A DNA stretch of 14,672 bases. It comes from Acidobacteriota bacterium (lineage in GTDB: Bacteria; Acidobacteriota; Terriglobia; Terriglobales; Acidobacteriaceae). Location: contig JAJZMO010000336.1 of the NCBI GenBank assembly GCA_021798235.1, positions 1 to 14,672 on the forward strand, read 5' to 3'. Positions 1 through 9,069 of this stretch are shown here, piece by piece (within the stretch, counting starts at the first letter, position 1; the number at the start of each line of letters is the position of its first letter). The translations under genes and the position numbers were made by a program. The notes below the pieces were generated by a model, which had not been told where the DNA came from, made no database searches, and saw only the letters and a program-made list of their open reading frames with translations.

Positions 1-1442
<1,442 letters not shown>

Positions 1443-1612
1443 GATGCGTTCGTTTCCTATCGTTACTTAGATTTTTCAATTGTGATTCTGGAAGTGGGTT
1501 GCACGCCACCGCAGCGGGAGCGGGGCTGTCCGAAGCACAGCTCTTAGTTTACCGCAGAACACGATCTGCTGCTGTTGCGATGGACCTTGCCTCACAATTG
1601 CAACTGCTTCCC
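1443..1612. other. Intergenic region between the membrane protein and typA
   Basis: This 170-bp stretch separates two genes on the minus strand. I see no T-tract terminator and no convincing -35/-10 pair for typA. A perfect 9-bp inverted repeat, CAATTGTGA at 1477-1485 and TCACAATTG at 1592-1600, lies near its two ends. A short GCTGT/ACAGC hairpin is also possible, without a following T run. Confidence 0.4.
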
Positions 1613-3121
1613 TTAGCGAATCAGTTCTTCCACGGGCATAATTCCTTTGCCTACCTTGCGCAGACCAAAGAAGACAGCGATCTCGGGAGCCACGTAACGG
1701 GTGGTCCAAACCAGAAAGAGAACAATGGGCAGAATGTGCCCCCAGTACCATGGGTGAACAACCAGCAAGAAGCCCGGCGCGGTGACTGCAACCGTGCCGA
1801 GCATGACAAATCCCCACGGCGTGTCGCGGACATCGCCGAAGAGACTGTCCGAGATCAGAAACGTAAAGAAAAACAGTACAGGCATCAAAACGATCACCCC
1901 GGCCCAACCAAACTCCCGGTAAGCGTCGCCGACCGGAGCAAAGGCGGCCTGCGTAGTCATATCTTCATCGCCAACCAATCCGGTTTCACGGCCATAGTAG
2001 TTGCCAAGAAACATGCTGGGGCGACTGGGCCAGAGTGCATGCGGGATGACGGAAGCAAAGCCGAGAATCAATGGCATCGGCCCAAGCGGAGTGGAGTGCT
2101 CGGTAATGTTGATCAAAGCGTCATCGGCACAAATAAGGGATTCCCGGTCGATGAGGCCATGGGGATGGTCGTAACACAACATGACCTGATTGACTTCCTC
2201 CCCCTTCACCTGCCGCTCCCGGTACCAGCGATACATGGCGGGAAAGGTATTAGGATCCCGCAGCGCATTGTAAGTAGCCTGCAAGGTCAAACCCAGCGTG
2301 CGCTGGCGGGTGAACGAGCGAGCATACTGCGCCCATGGGAACAGAAAGCCAATCGCAAAAACACACCAAATGATAATCCAAACCACCTGAATGGCCCGGA
2401 AGCGGTAGCGCAAGCCGGCGCAGACCAGAAAATACGAAAAGAGTGGCGTGTACATGCCTTGCTTGGATGCAGCCGCAAAGCCAATGCCCCCCGTATAAAT
2501 CATGGCTAACACCACCACCCAGTTCATGCTCCTAGTGCCATGGCTGGTCACGATGGTGTAGTACGTGCCCAAAATGATGGTCAGCGGGATGAAGCCGTTC
2601 AACTGATTCAGCGCCGCCCAGATCGAGCCATTGACGACAGTTCCCTCGGAGTTAATTCCATAATTCGAAATCAAAACTTGAAGGATGATACCCAATGCAA
2701 TCATGCCGCCGGCGGTGTTGCGCAGGTTTTCTGTATCCCGTGGAGAAAACCGCACCAGGGGCTGCTTGGATACAAATCTGCGGCTGAGCCATGCGGCAAT
2801 GAGAATCCCAAAGTCCGCCAGCGCCGTAGCCGTGATCGTCAGCAAGGGCTGGCTGAAGTTTTTGTTGGTGGGTTCGAAGGTAAAAATTTTGGTGTAGATC
2901 AGCGTAATGTACGTGCTGAGCGATAAAAAGCAAATGAAAACGCCGCTTAGGGAAGACAGGCCGCCCACCACATTGAACGCCATGGCGGAAAACATCATCG
3001 CCATGCAGGCAATGGCGGCGAAGAGCGGATCGGTTCCGTTCAGGATTTGGGCGTAGAGCGTCAGCACCAGAACTATCAGCACGTATTGCATGTTCAGGTG
3101 AATTGGAAAAGGCAGACGCAT
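1613..3121 (-). CDS. Polytopic membrane protein, Wzy-like polysaccharide polymerase
   Basis: This 502-residue protein has about eleven hydrophobic segments, roughly at 11-28, 33-55, 56-78, 93-113, 139-155, 172-193, 200-220, 240-263, 409-430, 440-461 and 464-490. A large polar loop spans about 265-355. Such a layout, with a C-terminal stretch holding Pro/Trp-rich IPHALWPSRPSMF and then GDAYREFGWAGV, matches the style of O-antigen/exopolysaccharide repeat-unit polymerases, whose members carry a similar G-x-x-Y-x-x-F/N-G-x-x-G motif. These are inner-membrane enzymes that join lipid-linked sugar units. I chose the ATG at 3121 because a farther one at 3205 would run into the divergent ABC-F start; a start at 3091 is also possible. 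No glycosyltransferase, flippase or chain-length gene is adjacent, so it is an orphan. The gene is clearly more A+T-rich than its neighbours. Membrane location is firm; the enzyme role is an inference. Confidence 0.6.
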   Translation of the reverse strand: MRLPFPIHLNMQYVLIVLVLTLYAQILNGTDPLFAAIACMAMMFSAMAFNVVGGLSSLSGVFICFLSLSTYITLIYTKIFTFEPTNKNFSQPLLTITATALADFGILIAAWLSRRFVSKQPLVRFSPRDTENLRNTAGGMIALGIILQVLISNYGINSEGTVVNGSIWAALNQLNGFIPLTIILGTYYTIVTSHGTRSMNWVVVLAMIYTGGIGFAAASKQGMYTPLFSYFLVCAGLRYRFRAIQVVWIIIWCVFAIGFLFPWAQYARSFTRQRTLGLTLQATYNALRDPNTFPAMYRWYRERQVKGEEVNQVMLCYDHPHGLIDRESLICADDALINITEHSTPLGPMPLILGFASVIPHALWPSRPSMFLGNYYGRETGLVGDEDMTTQAAFAPVGDAYREFGWAGVIVLMPVLFFFTFLISDSLFGDVRDTPWGFVMLGTVAVTAPGFLLVVHPWYWGHILPIVLFLVWTTRYVAPEIAVFFGLRKVGKGIMPVEELIR

Positions 3122-3134
3122 GGCCGTGCTGCCG

Positions 3135-3140
3135 AGTATA
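3135..3140 (-). promoter_or_regulatory. Putative extended -10 box for the membrane protein gene
   Basis: On the minus strand TGG precedes TATACT, giving an extended -10 (TGnTATACT) 13 nt before the ATG at 3121. The hexamer at a 17-bp spacing upstream (CCTATG) is a poor -35. Transcription would begin only a few bases ahead of the start codon. Confidence 0.45.
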
Positions 3141-3196
3141 CCAACCCCAACCCCACACATAGGTGCGAAAATAGAAGATTCTGGAAGCCTGAATCC

Positions 3197-5176
3197 ATGT
3201 TGCAACTGACCGGCGCGGGCAAGCGGTTCGGCCCGAAACTACTTTTCGAAAACGTGAACTGGCAGCTTGTGCCCACGGAACGCACCGGCCTGGTCGGCGG
3301 CAATGGCACGGGCAAATCCACGCTGCTGCGCATTTTGGCCGGGCTGGAAGAGCTGGACTATGGCACGCTGGAACGGGCCAGCGGCATGACCCTCGGCTAC
3401 CTGCCGCAGGATGGGCTGCAACTCTGCGGGCGCACAGTATTTGAAGAATGCTTGAGCGTCTTTGCTGCCACGCGCGCCTTGCAGCAGCAGATGGAAGCCT
3501 TGAGCGCGCAGTTGGCCGACAGGGATCCCAACAGCGCAGAGTATACGCAGGCAGCACACGACTTGGAGCGCGTACAGACGCAGTTTGCCGCGCAGGACGG
3601 CTATACGCTGGAGGCGCAGGTGGGCACAGTGCTCACCGGCCTAGGCTTCTCCAAGCAAGATTGGGCGCGCCGCACCGAAGAATTTTCCGGCGGCTGGCAG
3701 ATGCGCATCGCTCTGGCCAAGCTGTTGCTGCAAAAGCCCACACTGCTGCTGCTGGACGAACCAACGAACCACCTCGACCTGGAAGCCCGCAATTGGCTGG
3801 AAGAGTATCTGGCCGCGTATCCGCACGCGTTTGTGTTGATCTCGCACGACCGTTACTTTCTGGACGTAACGGTGCGCAAGACGGTGGAGATTTGGAATCG
3901 CGGGCTGCATGTGTACAGCGGCAATTACGAAAAATATCTCCAGCAGAAGGCCGAGCGCCGGGCGCAGCTGGAGGCCAGCTATCGCAACCAGCGGGAGCGC
4001 ATTGAACATTTGGAGGCCTTCATCACGCGCTTTCGCGCGCAGGCCACCAAGGCCCGGCAAGTACAAAGCCGCATCAAGGAACTGGAGCGCATCGAACGCA
4101 TCGAACTGCCGCCGGAGGAGCCGGTGGTGCATTTCGAATTTCCGCAGCCACCGCCCAGCGGGCGCACGGTGATCGAGGCGCAGAATCTGGGGAAGAGCTA
4201 CGGAGACACCGCCGTATTTTCCGGTTGCAACTTTACGATTGAGCGCGGGGACCGCGTGGCGCTGGTGGGGCCAAATGGCGCGGGCAAATCCACGCTGTTG
4301 AACCTGCTGGCTGGCCACCTGGAGCCGTCGGCAGGCGCGGTGCGGCTGGGACACAATGTGGCGCTAAGCCATTTTGCGCAGGATCAGTACAAGACGCTGG
4401 ACCCGCAGGCGCGAATGCTCGACGACCTGTCTGCGGCAGCCACGCGCGTTCCTGTAGTGCAGTTGCGCACGCTGCTCGGCTGCTTTCTTTTTTCCGGCGA
4501 CGATGTATGGAAGCCGCTCGGCGTGCTCTCCGGCGGTGAGCGCAATCGCTACGCGCTGGCGCGGCTGCTGGTCAGCCCGGCGAATCTGTTGCTGCTCGAC
4601 GAGCCGACGAACCACTTGGACCTGCGCGCCAAGGATGTACTGCTGGAGGCGATGCGGAATTTTTCTGGCACGATCGTCTTTGTCTCGCATGACAGGCTGT
4701 TTTTAAATGAGCTGGCCACGCGCGTCTTTGAGGTGCGCGATCACGCGCTGCGCATCTACCCCGGCAATTACGAGGAGTATCTGCGGCAAGCCCAGCCCGA
4801 GCGCGCAGCGGAACGGAAGCCGGAGCGCGCACCCGCCCTGGCCGCAACGCCCTCGAAGGCCTCGGCGGCACCGTCAGTAGGCGCGGCTACCTCCGCGCTG
4901 GAAGCCGGGCCACCGGCATCGTCTGTGCCCAAGCGCATGAATCCGATCAAACTGCGGCAGATGGAGAGCCGCTGCGCGGAATTGGAGGAAGAGGAGATTC
5001 CCCGTCTGGAATCTGCGCTGGCCATCGCCGAGCAGGCGCTGACCGCATTCATCTCCGCCGAACAGACGCAACTGCACCTACGGCAGGCGGAGCAGTTGCG
5101 CAACGAACACGCCGCAGCACTGGCGGAATGGGAATCTTTGATCGTGCTGCTGGAAGAACAGGCCGCGCTCCCATAA
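3197..5176 (+). CDS. ABC-F family ATPase (ribosome-acting, YheS/Uup-like)
   Basis: This 659-residue protein holds two ABC ATPase domains and no membrane segments, the hallmark of ABC-F proteins, which bind the ribosomal E site and rescue or tune stalled translation. Domain 1 has Walker A GGNGTGKST (34-42), signature FSGGWQMR (163-170) and Walker B LLLLDEPTNHLD (183-194). A highly charged helical linker at about 235-310, the P-site tRNA interaction motif region, separates the domains. Domain 2 has GPNGAGKST (358-366), LSGGERNRYALARL from 444 and LLLLDEPTNHLD (464-475). An Ala/Pro-rich spacer at about 535-575 leads to a C-terminal coiled coil at about 585-655, as in Uup and YheS-type proteins. 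The ATG at 3197 was chosen over an open-frame extension to 3047, which would overlap the divergent gene; GGAAG lies 9 nt before it. The exact subfamily is uncertain, and nothing adjacent indicates an antibiotic-resistance role. Confidence 0.93.
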   Translation: MLQLTGAGKRFGPKLLFENVNWQLVPTERTGLVGGNGTGKSTLLRILAGLEELDYGTLERASGMTLGYLPQDGLQLCGRTVFEECLSVFAATRALQQQMEALSAQLADRDPNSAEYTQAAHDLERVQTQFAAQDGYTLEAQVGTVLTGLGFSKQDWARRTEEFSGGWQMRIALAKLLLQKPTLLLLDEPTNHLDLEARNWLEEYLAAYPHAFVLISHDRYFLDVTVRKTVEIWNRGLHVYSGNYEKYLQQKAERRAQLEASYRNQRERIEHLEAFITRFRAQATKARQVQSRIKELERIERIELPPEEPVVHFEFPQPPPSGRTVIEAQNLGKSYGDTAVFSGCNFTIERGDRVALVGPNGAGKSTLLNLLAGHLEPSAGAVRLGHNVALSHFAQDQYKTLDPQARMLDDLSAAATRVPVVQLRTLLGCFLFSGDDVWKPLGVLSGGERNRYALARLLVSPANLLLLDEPTNHLDLRAKDVLLEAMRNFSGTIVFVSHDRLFLNELATRVFEVRDHALRIYPGNYEEYLRQAQPERAAERKPERAPALAATPSKASAAPSVGAATSALEAGPPASSVPKRMNPIKLRQMESRCAELEEEEIPRLESALAIAEQALTAFISAEQTQLHLRQAEQLRNEHAAALAEWESLIVLLEEQAALP

Positions 5177-5302
5177 AATCAAATGGAAGCTTTGGGCAAG
5201 GAATGGCATGGCCTGCGCAGCCGCTGATTCTGGCAAGCCGAGCGGCAACTCTGTACCTGCGCGCAACGAATCGACAAGTCTGCAATTGGGAATCGAGGGC
5301 GA
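5177..5302. other. Gap between the ABC-F gene and ppc
   Basis: In these 126 bp I see no clear terminator for the ABC-F gene and no recognisable -35/-10 pair for ppc. It is unclear whether ppc is transcribed from its own promoter or by read-through. Confidence 0.35.
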
Positions 5303-8107
5303 ATGGAACCTCTGTGGAAGCCGGAGAGCTGGTCGGAACGGCTGGCCGAAGTTCAGGAACAGAATGGCGCGCGCAAAGAAGCGCCACTACGCCGCGACGT
5401 GCGTTCGCTGGGAATTCTTCTCGGCAGAGTGCTGCGCGAACAGGTCGGAGAGCCGCTCTACCGCGCGGTGGAAGACCTGCGCCGCCAAACGCTGGAAGGC
5501 CGACAGGCACATCTGCGCAAGGATCGCGCCACGGCTGAGGCTCTGCTCCAACAGGCGTTGCAGCAGGTGCAGAACCTGGACGTTCGCTTTGCGGATCAGC
5601 TGACGCGCGCCTTTGGCTTTTACTTCGAACTCATCAATCTGGCCGAGACCAACCATCGCAAGCGCCGCCGCAAGGCCCATCTATTGGCCGGCGGCAAGCG
5701 CGGCCCGCAGCCCGGCGAGATTCGTGGCACGCTGCGCCGGTTGCATACGGCTGGCATCACTGCGGACGAGGCCCTGGAATTTCTGCGCCAGATTCGCATC
5801 ACACCCGTCTTTACCGCGCATCCCACGGAGGTGGCGCGCCGCTCCGTGCTCTTCAAGCGTCGTCGCATCGGCGAATTGCTGGAGCAACTGGATCGCATTC
5901 CGCTCTCAGACCCGGAGCTGGCCTCGCTGGAGCGAGCCATTCAAGGCGAGATCACCGCGCTGTGGCAGACCGACGAGGTGCGCAATCGCAAGCCCTCTGT
6001 TTATGACGAAGTGAAGATGGGTCTGGACTACTACGAGATCGCCATCTTCCAAACGCTGCCGCAATTGTTTCAAGAGGTCGCCGACGCCTTCAACGAAGAG
6101 TACGGGCTGTCGCTGGAGGCGATCGACCTGCCACAGTTCGTCACCTTTGGTTCTTGGATTGGCGGCGACCGCGACGGCAACCCCAACGTGACGCCCGCGG
6201 TGACGCGCAAGGCGCTGGCCATGGCTGCCGCCAAGCTGCGCGACCACTACTGCGCGCGTGTGCAGTTGATCTTTGATCTACTGACCAGCTCCAGCGAGCG
6301 GGTGCCGTTAAGCGATGCCCTGCTGAACCGGCTGGAACAGTACACGCGCCTGCGCGCCCACAGTGGACGCGACTTTGGCGAGCGCTACTCCACCGAGCTG
6401 TACCGGCGTTTTGTGCATTGCATGCTGGAGCGTCTGGATTCAGCGCGCGCCGCCGTGCAGGCCGAGCAGGCCATTTGCGCGGCGCTGCCGCCCTACACAT
6501 CCGCCGCTGAGTTTCAGGAAGATTTGGAGCTGTTGCGTGAAAGCCTAGCCAGCCACGCCGGTGTGCGCCTGGCGCGGATGCTGGTCGATCCGCTGTTGCT
6601 GGAAGTGCGCACCTTTGGCCTGCACCTGCACACGCTGGACGTGCGCCAGCATGCCAAGCTGCACACCCGCGCGCTGACGGAGATGCAGACCTGGCCATCG
6701 CCGACGGCAGACCCGGCGGCCTTTGCGCAGCCTTTGTCGCCGGAGACGCAGGATGTGCTGGCGACATTCCGCGCCGTGGCGAATTTGCAAACGACGGTGT
6801 CGGGAGCGGCGCTGCAACAGTACGTGATCAGCGGCGCAGGCAGCGTGGACGATGTGCTGCACGTGCTGCAACTGGCGCGTAGCCAGGGCGTGAAGTGCGC
6901 GGCCAGCGAAACCAGCCGTGGCATCATGCCCGTGCCGCTCTATGAGTCGATTGAAGACCTGCGCAATGCGGCGGAGGTTTCGCGCAAGCTGTGGACGCTG
7001 GAATCGTATCAGCCGCTACTGAACTCCTGGGGCCGCAGGCAAGAGGTGATGCTGGGCTACTCCGACTCCAACAAAGATGGCGGCATGGTGACCAGCACGT
7101 GGGAAATCTTCAAGGCCCATCGCGGGCTGCATCAAGTGGCGCGAGAGTGCGATATTCATTTGCGCCTCTTCCACGGACGCGGCGGCACGGTAGGACGCGG
7201 CGGAGGCCCAACGCATCGCTCCATCTACGCGCAGCCGATGGATGCCTTCACCGGCGAACTGCGCCTGACGGAACAGGGCGAAGTGCTGCACTGGAAGTAT
7301 TCGGATCTGGTGCTGGCCGAACGCAATTTGGAGCTGATGCTGGCCGCATCGCTGGATGCGCTGGCCCGCCCGGAGGCGCGGCGGCCCGATGGCCATCGCA
7401 CCGGCGTGATGCGCGACGGATGGGAAGAGGCCTTCGATACGATGTCGGCGGTCTCCTACGCGTTTTATCGCAAGAACATTCCCGAGGACCCGGCGGTATT
7501 GCAGTACTTTGCCGAGGCCACGCCGGTCAATGAGTTAGAAAGCGCGCGCATTGGCTCGCGCCCCTCGCGCCGGTCGAGCAAGAACAGCTTTGGCGATCTG
7601 CGCGCGATTCCCTGGGTCTTTGGCTGGACGCAGAGCCGCCACATGGTTCCAGCCTGGTTTGGTGTGGGACACGCGCTGGAGTCGTATGCCAAGGATGCGA
7701 CCTCGCTGGAGTTGCTGCGCGAGATGATGCGCGAGTTTCCGCTCTTCATCGATCTGATCCGCAACGTGGAGATGGCGCTGGCCAAGGCCGACCTGGGCAT
7801 TGGACGCCTGTACGCATCGCTGGTGCAGGATGAGGCGGTGCGCACGAGCGTCTTTGGCCGCATTGAGGCGGAGCTGGAACGCACGCGGCAGATGGTGCTG
7901 GCCGTGACGGGACAGAAAACGCTGCTCGAATCGAATCCCGTGTTGGCGCGCTCCATCCAACTGCGCAATCCCTATGTGGATCCGATGAGTCTGATTCAGG
8001 TGGAGATGCTGCGCCGCAAGCGCGCCGGGGACACCAGTCCCGCAGTGCAACGCACGATTGCGGCAACGATCAGCGGCATTGCAGCGGGATTGCGCAGCAC
8101 AGGGTAG
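5303..8107 (+). CDS. ppc: Phosphoenolpyruvate carboxylase
   Basis: This cytosolic enzyme carboxylates phosphoenolpyruvate with bicarbonate to oxaloacetate, refilling the TCA cycle and feeding aspartate. The 934 residues compare with 883 in E. coli. Key motifs are present in order: TAHPTE with catalytic His173 (171-176), GSWIGGDRDGNP (from 283), GYSDSNKDGG (from 585), the glycine-rich loop FHGRGGTVGRGG (623-634), LTEQGEV, and RAIPWVFGWTQSR with the preceding GSRPSRR. Residues matching the E. coli aspartate-inhibitor site are kept at Lys828 and Arg888, and Arg632 matches Arg587. The usual C-terminal RNTG is RSTG here, placing Ser932 where E. coli has Asn881. The ATG at 5303 is the first good start in frame; GAGGG lies only 3 nt before it, so the ribosome site is weak. 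It is transcribed alone, ahead of a strong terminator. The family assignment is certain. Confidence 0.98.
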   Translation: MEPLWKPESWSERLAEVQEQNGARKEAPLRRDVRSLGILLGRVLREQVGEPLYRAVEDLRRQTLEGRQAHLRKDRATAEALLQQALQQVQNLDVRFADQLTRAFGFYFELINLAETNHRKRRRKAHLLAGGKRGPQPGEIRGTLRRLHTAGITADEALEFLRQIRITPVFTAHPTEVARRSVLFKRRRIGELLEQLDRIPLSDPELASLERAIQGEITALWQTDEVRNRKPSVYDEVKMGLDYYEIAIFQTLPQLFQEVADAFNEEYGLSLEAIDLPQFVTFGSWIGGDRDGNPNVTPAVTRKALAMAAAKLRDHYCARVQLIFDLLTSSSERVPLSDALLNRLEQYTRLRAHSGRDFGERYSTELYRRFVHCMLERLDSARAAVQAEQAICAALPPYTSAAEFQEDLELLRESLASHAGVRLARMLVDPLLLEVRTFGLHLHTLDVRQHAKLHTRALTEMQTWPSPTADPAAFAQPLSPETQDVLATFRAVANLQTTVSGAALQQYVISGAGSVDDVLHVLQLARSQGVKCAASETSRGIMPVPLYESIEDLRNAAEVSRKLWTLESYQPLLNSWGRRQEVMLGYSDSNKDGGMVTSTWEIFKAHRGLHQVARECDIHLRLFHGRGGTVGRGGGPTHRSIYAQPMDAFTGELRLTEQGEVLHWKYSDLVLAERNLELMLAASLDALARPEARRPDGHRTGVMRDGWEEAFDTMSAVSYAFYRKNIPEDPAVLQYFAEATPVNELESARIGSRPSRRSSKNSFGDLRAIPWVFGWTQSRHMVPAWFGVGHALESYAKDATSLELLREMMREFPLFIDLIRNVEMALAKADLGIGRLYASLVQDEAVRTSVFGRIEAELERTRQMVLAVTGQKTLLESNPVLARSIQLRNPYVDPMSLIQVEMLRRKRAGDTSPAVQRTIAATISGIAAGLRSTG

Positions 8108-8175
8108 TGCAGGAGTTCTGCCGGAGGAATTGCATTCGGGCTTCTCTGATTTTTTTCTACAACAGGCTTGCTAAG

Positions 8176-8216
8176 CAGCCACGGCGCGGGTTACCCTCGC
8201 CGTGCTGTTTCTTTTT
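8176..8216 (+). terminator. Rho-independent terminator after ppc
   Basis: A G+C-rich hairpin pairs CAGC (8176-8179) with GCTG (8204-8207) and ACGGCG (8181-8186) with CGCCGT (8198-8203), with one bulged C. An inner GGG/CCC pairing closes a TTA loop. A T-rich tail of nine bases (8208-8216, one C) follows directly. It ends ppc transcription and insulates the next gene. Confidence 0.9.
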
Positions 8217-8241
8217 GCTCCTCTTGCTTGCCTGCCTCAGG

Positions 8242-8271
8242 TTGCTCCCATTCCATTCGCTGGGGTAGTTT
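8242..8271 (+). promoter_or_regulatory. Putative promoter of the zinc-ribbon membrane protein gene
   Basis: TTGCTC (8242-8247) and TAGTTT (8266-8271) are spaced by 18 bp. The -10 candidate ends only 6 nt before the ATG at 8278. This suggests an mRNA with no or almost no leader. TAGTTT fits TANNNT but is not a strong match to TATAAT. Confidence 0.35.
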
Positions 8272-8277
8272 CAGGAT

Positions 8278-8964
8278 ATGGATCCGCTTTGTCATCGCTG
8301 TGGAGAGACCTTGGTGCGCGGCGCAGCGTTTTGCGCGCATTGCGGCTCGCCACAATTGCGCTATACCGCGCAGGAAATCGACTTTCTTCCCGGAGCCAAT
8401 GGCGAAGCCAGCCCGGCACCGCAGGCACAATCCATGCAAGGCAGTGGCGTGCTTTGGAAGCCAGCCATTCGCATCGCGCTTTGGGTCTCCTTGGGCACGG
8501 GCGCACTCTCCGCAGTGTTGGCCGCGGCCAGCCTGCTTTGGATCGTTGGCGGTGCGGTTCTTGTTGTCGCGCTTTATCGCCGCTCCGTTCCCGGGGTTAC
8601 GCTGCAACCCCGTCAGGGCGCGCGCATCGGGCTGTTGACGGGCACGATGACCGCCGCAGCTGCCATGGCTGGAAACACGCTGCTGCTGTTCACGCAACGT
8701 TTTGGCCTGCACCAAGGCAAGCTGCTGGATGCGACCCTGAACAGCGCGCTGCAACAGGCCTTGGCCCACGCAGCCTCCGGAGCCGAAGCTCAGGCACAGA
8801 TGGCCTCCACTGTAAATTTTTTGCTTTCGCCCGAGGGGCGCGCCGGCATGGTTTTGCTGGGCATGGGCTTTATTGCCGTCGTGATTCTGCTGCTCTCCGT
8901 AATGGGCGGCGTTCTGGGAGCGCAAATGTATCGTAGCGGCGGAAAGCCGCAGCCCTCGGCGTAA
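8278..8964 (+). CDS. Zinc-ribbon membrane protein of unknown function
   Basis: I do not recognise a characterised homologue. The 228-residue protein starts with a compact zinc ribbon, Cys5-x2-Cys8 and Cys19-x2-Cys22 in the pattern CHRCGE...FCAHCGSP, as found in zinc-ribbon domains fused to many bacterial membrane proteins. A polar, Pro/Ala-rich linker of about 35 residues follows. Four hydrophobic segments are then visible at about 62-82, 83-100, 114-138 and 189-213, with a soluble Ala/Gln-rich stretch at about 140-188 between the third and fourth. The last residues are polar. By topology it is an inner-membrane protein with a metal-binding head. It lies alone between a terminator and the pyr operon. 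No Shine-Dalgarno site precedes the ATG; a -10-like box sits next to it instead. The role is unknown. Confidence 0.85.
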   Translation: MDPLCHRCGETLVRGAAFCAHCGSPQLRYTAQEIDFLPGANGEASPAPQAQSMQGSGVLWKPAIRIALWVSLGTGALSAVLAAASLLWIVGGAVLVVALYRRSVPGVTLQPRQGARIGLLTGTMTAAAAMAGNTLLLFTQRFGLHQGKLLDATLNSALQQALAHAASGAEAQAQMASTVNFLLSPEGRAGMVLLGMGFIAVVILLLSVMGGVLGAQMYRSGGKPQPSA

Positions 8965-9069
8965 TTCAGGCGGAGTACAAAAGAAAAAATCTGTTTTCTG
9001 CCCACGCATTTCCAGGACGAACCCGTCAGGCTTGCTCCGCGCGCCGTTGGCTCGTATCATCAAGCAGGA
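8965..9069. other. Short leader region before pyrR, no attenuator seen
   Basis: This 105-bp gap holds the putative pyrR promoter at its 3' end. I see no antiterminator/terminator hairpin pair with a T tract between the promoter and the pyrR start, and no clear copy of the PyrR-binding RNA loop known from Bacillus. There is also no strong terminator for the zinc-ribbon gene. Confidence 0.45.
9032..9060 (+). promoter_or_regulatory. Putative promoter of the pyrRBC operon
   Basis: TTGCTC (9032-9037) and TATCAT (9055-9060) are separated by exactly 17 bp. The expected start of transcription, about 7 nt after the -10, falls at about 9067, and the pyrR ATG is at 9070. The transcript would be nearly leaderless. 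Confidence 0.5.

Noticed and set aside
3047..3196. 50-residue N-terminal extension of the ABC-F protein
   Set aside because: It would overlap the divergent membrane protein gene, has no family likeness, and the ABC domain begins directly at the ATG at 3197.
9010..9037. Possible PyrR-binding RNA loop (TTCCAGGACGAACC region)
   Set aside because: It only loosely resembles the Bacillus loop, has no surrounding stem that I can pair convincingly, and lies upstream of the best -10 box, so it would not be transcribed from that promoter.
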